A stretch of 64,000 nucleotides of DNA from Chimonanthus salicifolius. Lineage: Eukaryota > Streptophyta > Magnoliopsida > Laurales > Calycanthaceae. The stretch is taken from assembly GCA_013350335.1 (NCBI GenBank), contig CM023540.1:62431195-62495194 (forward strand). Reading direction: 5' to 3'. Positions 58,869 through 64,000 of the stretch are shown here, piece by piece. The notes below the pieces were generated by a model, which saw only the letters and a program-made list of their open reading frames with translations, had not been told where the DNA came from and did no database searches. Each line of letters begins with the position of its first letter. Within the stretch, counting starts at the first letter, position 1. The position numbers and the translations under genes were made by a program.

Positions 58869-59438
58869 CTAAGCAGAGCCATCTTGAGGATGTGCTGAAG
58901 AAAGAGGAGATGGGGTGTCTGGGACTCTGTCTGAGAGGGAGACAACATAGACGAAATCCCGGACAGTTAACCGGATACTTTTCGGACTATTTTCAAGATA
59001 GTCAATTCTTTTTTCTAGTCGTGATACATTTCTTACCAGATTGACATTTTCTTGAGAAGGAAATTTGTATTCTTTTTCCTCCTCAGAGTCTCTCCAGAAA
59101 TAATCGGAACTGGAACTATCCACTTCACTGCTATCACTGGGCATACCGACATGGTCTTTATTACCAGTTCGACGCCCATTCCCTTCTTCAGTATCTTCTC
59201 TCATTCCTTCATGTCGTTCTTCGACCAAGATGACACCCTTGTCAACGATGGATTCTTCTTCCTTCTTTGGTTGGATTTTCTGTTGATCCTGAATATGCAC
59301 AGGATTTTCACAGCTTGACCTTGGGCACGACAGAGAGGCAGACCTTTTGGTATGTTTGGCCCATCGACCAACACGACTGGTTTCTCTTTGTTCTACAGTG
59401 GTCTCGGGATGTGTCTGAGCTGACATCATTCTAGGCAT
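58869..59438 (-). CDS. 189-codon acidic frame, possible env-like or accessory ORF of the SIRE-like element
   Basis: An ATG at 59438 opens a frame to a TAG or TAA near 58869. The product is hydrophilic: a basic N-terminal third (VGRWAKHTKRSASLS), a middle acidic stretch with a serine run (EVDSSSSDYFWRDSEEEKEY), then a probable coiled coil (NLVRNVSRLEKRIDYLEN). No signal peptide or clear membrane segment is visible. SIRE-type elements can carry an extra ORF in this position between pol and the 3' LTR, usually called env-like, which is why it is suggested. I see no sequence motif that proves it; it could equally be a relic of pol-flanking sequence. Confidence 0.35.
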   Translation of the reverse strand: MPRMMSAQTHPETTVEQRETSRVGRWAKHTKRSASLSCPRSSCENPVHIQDQQKIQPKKEEESIVDKGVILVEERHEGMREDTEEGNGRRTGNKDHVGMPSDSSEVDSSSSDYFWRDSEEEKEYKFPSQENVNLVRNVSRLEKRIDYLENSPKSIRLTVRDFVYVVSLSDRVPDTPSPLSSAHPQDGSA

Positions 59439-59719
59439 GGTTTTTCTTAGAGGGGATCCTCAACCAGTAATCGAAACAGTATGAGATAAGACTGATCCTA
59501 ACATGATCTAGGAGAATCACAGAAACAGTGATTTTCTGCCTTCTAAGGACTTGAGGAACGAAAGCCCTATGGTTTCCGACACGAAAATCCCCCCGAGAGG
59601 TCCTATCGACTGGTCTAGGGCTCGGGACAAGAAGGAGGGACCACCAGACCTTCATGGGAGGCGAGACAATGAATTCGAATGAATTGTCGCTTTCGCAGAA
59701 AGAGTCCCTTTTTAATTCA

Positions 59720-59870
59720 AACTTTCTGTCTCACCGACAAGTCGGTTCCATCGTCAGGTCGACTTTTTCGACATTTTTCCCCCTTTTCAACAATGCTCAA
59801 TTTAGCACAGTATCGACATGTCCGTCACACCGATAGGTCTTATTCACCGACTTGTCGATTACTCCGAGAG
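59720..59870. repeat. CCGAC/GTCGG motif cluster between gag and the 189-codon frame
   Basis: CCGACAAGTCGG (59734), CAGGTCGAC (59755), TATCGACATGTCC (59812), CCGATAGGTC (59830), CCGACTTGTCG (59848) and CCGAGAGG (59864) repeat the same style of motif as the LTR at 53065-53520. The rest of 59439-60211 has no recognised coding content. Confidence 0.7.
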
Positions 59871-60211
59871 GTTCTAGATTGCAGTGCAATCATCCTTGAT
59901 ATATGCAACTTGATGAAGTCTTATTCTAAGCGTGGTATACATAGATTTATTCTAATGCATGACTCATCAAATCACTCAATATGCACATACAAAAATTGAC
60001 ATTCCAAAACATACAATTCAAAATATTTGAATGGAATTTAAGGCTTTCCTAGTAGAATATGTACTATAGCCAGGAAAAGTGCATTCTAGACTTGTAGTTA
60101 GAAATTTCTTCTCATGTCATAGCACTTTTCTGCAATGTGAACTCACATGGTCTCTTATGAGTCCAAGATATGAAATTGAATCTTAAACAACAACAAAACA
60201 TGATTAATGGT

Positions 60212-61706
60212 CTATCTCCTAGGTACGAAGATTGTGGCATTTGGTGTTGCATACACACCCTTATGATCATACCTTTGATGATCAGCTTTGGGATTCATCA
60301 ACTCTCTCAAGACATGATTCATCTGTCTTAACAAAGAGTCTTGCCTTATATTCACCTTCCTTAGGTTTCTTTTAAGGTTGTGTGTTGGTGGATGTCTTTT
60401 AGGCATAGGTTTTACTGGATTTTGCCTTTGTGTTTTCCTTTCCAAGTATGTCTTCAAATGATGGCAATTTCTTTTAAAATGCCCATCTTTGTGGTAGAAA
60501 TTGCACTTACCCTTTGAAGGGTGACAAACACTTGTTTTTCTGAACATCCCATGGTTCATAGGTACTTTGGTGGATGAGGTACCAAGTCCGGACCTATCAC
60601 CATACTGTCTACTTGAACCTAGGACTATTTTGAGTCTTTTATCTCCTTGGGTAAATTTGTCTTGGAATTTTTCTTTATAAGTTTTTAATTCTTTAACTTC
60701 CAAAGACAGTTTTTTAACATCTTCTTCAAGAAGTTCATTGTGATGCCATAAATTTTCAACATCCTTACAATGTATACTCATTTCATCTTGAAGACTTTTG
60801 TTATCTTCTTTAAGCTTAAGGTTGTCAACATCTGAAAGATTAAGCTTAGAGAACAGAAGAGATTTTTCATCTTTCAACTCTTCCACTTGATTGGAAAGGT
60901 TAAGGTTTCATTTTTAACCTTGTTGAGTTTTTTAGCCAGCCTCTCACTCTCAAGGAACATGACACTGTAGGAAGTTTGAAGATTTTCATCATTTTCACTC
61001 TCATCTTCCTTCGTTATAATTGTGGGATTTTCATGATCACCAATGATCGAGGCTATGAGACCTTTTGACACACAGTTTTTTGTTGGGTGTCCTAATTAGA
61101 ATCGCTCTCTGATTCAAAAGTTTCCACATGGGTCACACCCACATTCATAGCCTTCTTTATTTTGTCTGAGGGACATTCATTCATGTAGTGTCCTCTTCCC
61201 CCACAATTGAAGCAGGTCTGCTCCTTGACATCCTCTCTCTCTCTCTCCCCCTTTCCTTCTAATCTCCTCTTGCCTTTTTGGGTAATTTTTACTTGTTTCA
61301 CCCTTACCCATTCTTCTCAAGTTATTGCTTTTCACAAAGTTTTTATAAATTTTTTTGGCAACATTGCCATTTCATTACTTGAGTTTTCATCTTCTGAATT
61401 TTTTTTTTTTCTTTAGTCTTCTTTCGTTTTAAGGAAGATTTCAAGGCAATGGATTTATCCCTTGGTTGTTCAAAGTGAAGTTCATAGGTTTGCAATGAAC
61501 CAACCAAATCATTAATATTCATTAAGGACACATCTCTGTTGTCCTCCATGGCTACAACTTTGGGTTTGAATCTTTCAATAAGATTCCGGACAATTTTGGT
61601 ACATACTTTGTCCTCAGGTATCCCTTCTCTTAAAACATTTGATTTACAATGTCACTAACTTTGGAATAAAAGTCCATGAAGACTTCATTTTCCCTCATCT
61701 TGACAG
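60212..61706 (-). pseudogene. SIRE/Maximus-type gag, cut by A8
   Basis: Right to left: a Gag segment around IERFKPKVVAMEDN (61560-61530) and NDLVGSLQTYELHF (61343-61549), a frameshift in an A-run near 61400, a zinc knuckle CFNCGGRGHYMNEC (about 61205), an acidic stretch (FESESDSN), a frame change near 61092, then SYSVMFLESERLAKKLN, a further shift near 60890, a long coiled-coil region (about 60880-60650), a second knuckle where the second Cys is Tyr (CNFYHKDGHFKRNC, about 60510), and a stop at 60212. In this clade Gag normally continues into Pol, but nothing Pol-like follows. The right end is A8's target copy (GACAG, 61702-61706). Confidence 0.85.
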
Positions 61707-61802
61707 TGTAACGCCCCGCCATTTCTCTCTCGCCTCGAATCAGAGTATATATATATATATTTTTTATAAAAGAGTGAGAGAGAGCGGGTCGCCACGACGC
61801 GA

Positions 61803-61836
61803 GTTAAGTCCGACTTCCAAAAACTCGACCCTTAAC
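61803..61836 (-). other. Hairpin 2 near LTR 3' end (A8)
   Basis: Read on the minus strand, GTTAAG..TCGAGTT pairs with AAGTCGG.CTTAAC with one mismatch and one wobble. TCGCGTCGTGGCG follows toward the end. Confidence 0.65.
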
Positions 61837-63082
61837 TGGCCACTGATACTTGTGCGTGGACAAGTCCACATAAACATTTCACACGCCTTTTCTGTAATAC
61901 TTGCGGAATAATTATATGAATAAGATACCATTCATATACAAGTCATCATTAAGCAGGGAAAACCAATCACCATACAATTCCAATTAAAACTTAAAGATCA
62001 TCAAACCATAACAAATAGTTTCTAAGTGTCAGTCCTCCCAATACGTCTTTCCAAATCAACATAAATAATAAATATAAATCAGCCCAAGCTCCTAGGCTTG
62101 GCTCCCTTCATATCCCATGTCCTTTTCCTTGTCATTCCCTATTCCATCAACTATAGAGTAGAAGTAGGGCATCAGTCAACATACCCAGTAGGTATTCCAA
62201 TTAAGGTTATGGTACACATAGGAGTCATTTAAATAAAGACAGATACATCATAACATATTTATAAAAGCAGCCCATAAGTAGTAAAAGCAATGCATGATGT
62301 CCATATCAGAATCATGCTTACTTATGTGTCATGTCATGGGTGTCAATGCCAAATGATCTCTCACCGAGTCTCCATATCTAATCACATCATACATAAATAG
62401 TTTCCTTGATAAATCGCTATATCAAGGTGTTCCTTTGGCCATTTTTGTCTGCAGTGTTTTGTGACGGCACCACCAGGTCACTGTATACCTCTCCACATAT
62501 TATTAATCGGAATTACCGATGGAGTGTGGACTCCTCCCTCTGCGCAGGGTTTCGGGACTGCCTACCGAGGAGTTTTTTGGCCCAAATTCCGCCGTACCCA
62601 TTTCTAGCAATCTCGGACAATGCTAATATCTCAACAGTTTACATAGCTTCATACAAGTTAGTCTCAAGCCCAAATCATGTCTGGACCGCTAATAACCTGG
62701 CTTGTCCCATGCCATGCATGAGGTAATGAATGCAAGAATGTCATTTCTTTTCAAATTACATATTATTATTGAAAATCAATTCATAAACATAAACCATTTG
62801 TTTAATCAAAGTAAACATCATATTTGGAATGAAAACCAGTGTCATAAATAATCCATTGTGTCTCAACAAGGTAGGAATCCTACCAATGTCCTATATACTG
62901 TCCTTTTCTGGTTTTGCAAGGACAAAGCTAATGATCGTGTGAAACAAATCGAAACCTCTTTGCGAACCTCTTTACCTCATCAAATTCAAACATACATTTT
63001 AGTCTGATCTTCCATTTTAAGTTTATTATCCTTTACATCCAACAAGGGGTTCTGGAAAATAATGTAAAAATAAAACATTACA

Positions 63083-63600
63083 ATTCAGTCGACTGAATCA
63101 CACCCAGTTACTATCTCTGCCTTACCTGCAAACCTTCAGTTAGCTGACTCATATATTCAGTCAGCTGGCTTTGAGTCAAATCCACTGTGTTCTCGGTCAG
63201 CACACATTGAGTCGACTGAATCACAGATTCATTCGACTGACTTTGGATCAGATTATCTATTTGTTCGGCTAGTATACATTCAGTCGACTGAATCAAAGAT
63301 TCAATCGTCTGAATTATCAATAAACCGATTACGTGTTTGGTAAGTATACCCTGAATCATAAGATTCAGTCCGCTGAAACACACCAGATCACATACTTGTT
63401 TGGTACATCTATGTTTAGTCGGCTGAATCAAAGATTCAGTCGACTGAAATACCAATAGACCCCATATGTTCTTAGCTAGTTCACGTTCAGTCGACTGAAT
63501 CATAGGATTCAATCGGCTGAAACACCCAGATTACCCTTGTGTGCTCGGCCAACACCATTTCAGTCGACTGAATCTCAGGATTCAGTCGACTAACTTTTTG
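63083..63600. repeat. About 72-bp tandem array of CAGTCGACTG palindromes in A8
   Basis: Anchors near 63139, 63210, 63281, 63416, 63488 and 63561 give a 70-73 bp period, about seven units. Most units hold two palindromes, CAGTCGACTGAATC followed by GATTCAGTCGACTGAA. A 133-codon minus frame (63111-63512) is only a by-product of the repeat. Confidence 0.9.
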
Positions 63601-64000
63601 TCAGTTCTCTTTGTTTGCTTATTTCGTAAAGCCTTTCTCCATGAAATCCATCCTTATCATTCTTAAACATGGATTTCATCTTTCATACTTTAATTAGTAA
63701 ATTTGCTCTACCCACTAGCCAAGGTTTGGGTCTTTTCCATATCTCATTCCATTCTTAGTGCCATATCATGGATTTGAATACCACCTCATTTTTGTTTCAA
63801 CCCATAACCATTCCTTGAATGGATTTATACTCCATGGCCTTGTACATTCTTGGCCACTCATTCCAACTAGTCATGGAACTCATGGGTTCGGCCAAACCAT
63901 GGCCTAACGTATGGTTTCCTTAGTCACACTCCTACATTGTTAAATCTTAAACATACCTTCTTTCCCGTCTCCTTTTTTCTTTTTGATCTGTATATTATTC

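Larger units (their letters stand above)
52606..61706 (-). mobile_element. SIRE/Maximus-like Copia derivative with gag but no pol
   Basis: Minus-strand order from right: gag (61706-60212, cut by A8), an untranslated or unknown region, a 189-codon frame (58869-59438), a strip rich in GGGGGAG repeats (58620-57690), PPT (57672-57682) and 3' LTR (57664 to about 52606, cut by A7). The gag type with two zinc knuckles and a coiled coil, and the GACAAAGGGGGAGAT PPT, are those of SIRE/Maximus Copia elements. No integrase, RT or RNase H motif was found between gag and the 3' LTR. The left edge is approximate; the 5' LTR is outside the window. Confidence 0.75.
61707..64000 (-). mobile_element. A8: long LTR of family A, minus strand, cut by window edge
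   Basis: It starts TGTAACGCCCCGCC at 61707 (the complement of the usual 3' end), then carries the A/T tract, the hairpin block and the 'cctactgggcgcg'-equivalent block (62180-62200) in reverse. It differs from the other copies in carrying a CAGTCGACTG array, but a GGTTCGGCC half-site at 63883 ties it to the family. Whether it is solo cannot be seen. Confidence 0.88.

Noticed and set aside
58869..59438. A firm envelope-like gene
   Set aside because: No signal peptide, membrane segment or family motif is visible. Only position and coiled coil support it.
63111..63512. 133-codon minus-strand frame with repeated IQSTE-type phrases as a repeat protein
   Set aside because: It is a direct by-product of the 72-bp CAGTCGACTG tandem array, whose period is close to a multiple of three.

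Overview
This window is a gene-poor, retrotransposon-packed piece of a plant nuclear genome. The evidence is Ty1/copia and Ty3/gypsy polyproteins of plant type, primer binding sites matching plant initiator-Met tRNA (TGGTATCAGAGC), L1-type LINE tails, a TRIM element, and nested insertions with 5-bp target duplications. The species cannot be named from the sequence. I found no convincing intact host gene, no rRNA or tRNA gene and no CRISPR array.

Layout. (1) 1-30453 is a minus-strand Copia element (Copia-1: gag, zinc knuckle, protease, integrase, RT, RNase H, all broken). Its 3' LTR is cut by long LTR A1 (1-2232). Its gag is cut by long LTR A2 (6475-28348, duplication GTTGG). A2 is itself cut by the rearranged element A3 (7378-11229, duplication GGGTA) and by a complete but defective Ty3/gypsy element of chromovirus (Tekay-like) type (13230-27483, duplication GTCGG). 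The 5' LTR of that gypsy element carries A4 (14817-18997, duplication GACTT). This gives four levels of nesting with a readable order of events. (2) 30454-35100 is unassigned or degraded sequence with LTR-like pieces. (3) 35100-46795 is a decayed minus-strand LINE split by a non-autonomous LTR element (Copia-N, 35738-46310, duplication CTATT), which carries two more long LTRs, A5 (36862-40861, CGAAC) and A6 (42071-45801, AAAGC). (4) 46792-48526 holds a TRIM element and a 5'-truncated LINE with a 14-bp target duplication. (5) 48539-52605 is low-information sequence with a 381-bp tandem duplication and a long G tract. (6) About 52606-61706 is a minus-strand SIRE/Maximus-like Copia derivative that keeps gag but shows no pol. 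It is cut by A7 (53626-57483, GTGGG) and A8 (61707 to the window end).

The dominant feature is 'family A': eight long (about 3.7-4.2 kb) LTRs with TGTAAC(A/G)CCC...GGGCGTTACA termini, nearly all solo. The only copy with internal sequence (A3) has a tRNA-Met PBS right after the LTR, which shows that these are LTRs. Two properties stand out. First, each carries an array of roughly 30-bp palindromes (GGTTCGGCCAT / ATGGCCGAACC) at 100-250 bp spacing inside otherwise drifting sequence. Second, about 100-180 bp before the LTR 3' end, most copies keep two consecutive hairpins whose stems change sequence between copies while staying paired (covariation), which suggests a selected RNA or DNA structure. 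Short palindrome arrays of other sequence (CAGTCGACTG, CCGAC..GTCGG) occur in the A8 LTR and in the SIRE-like element.
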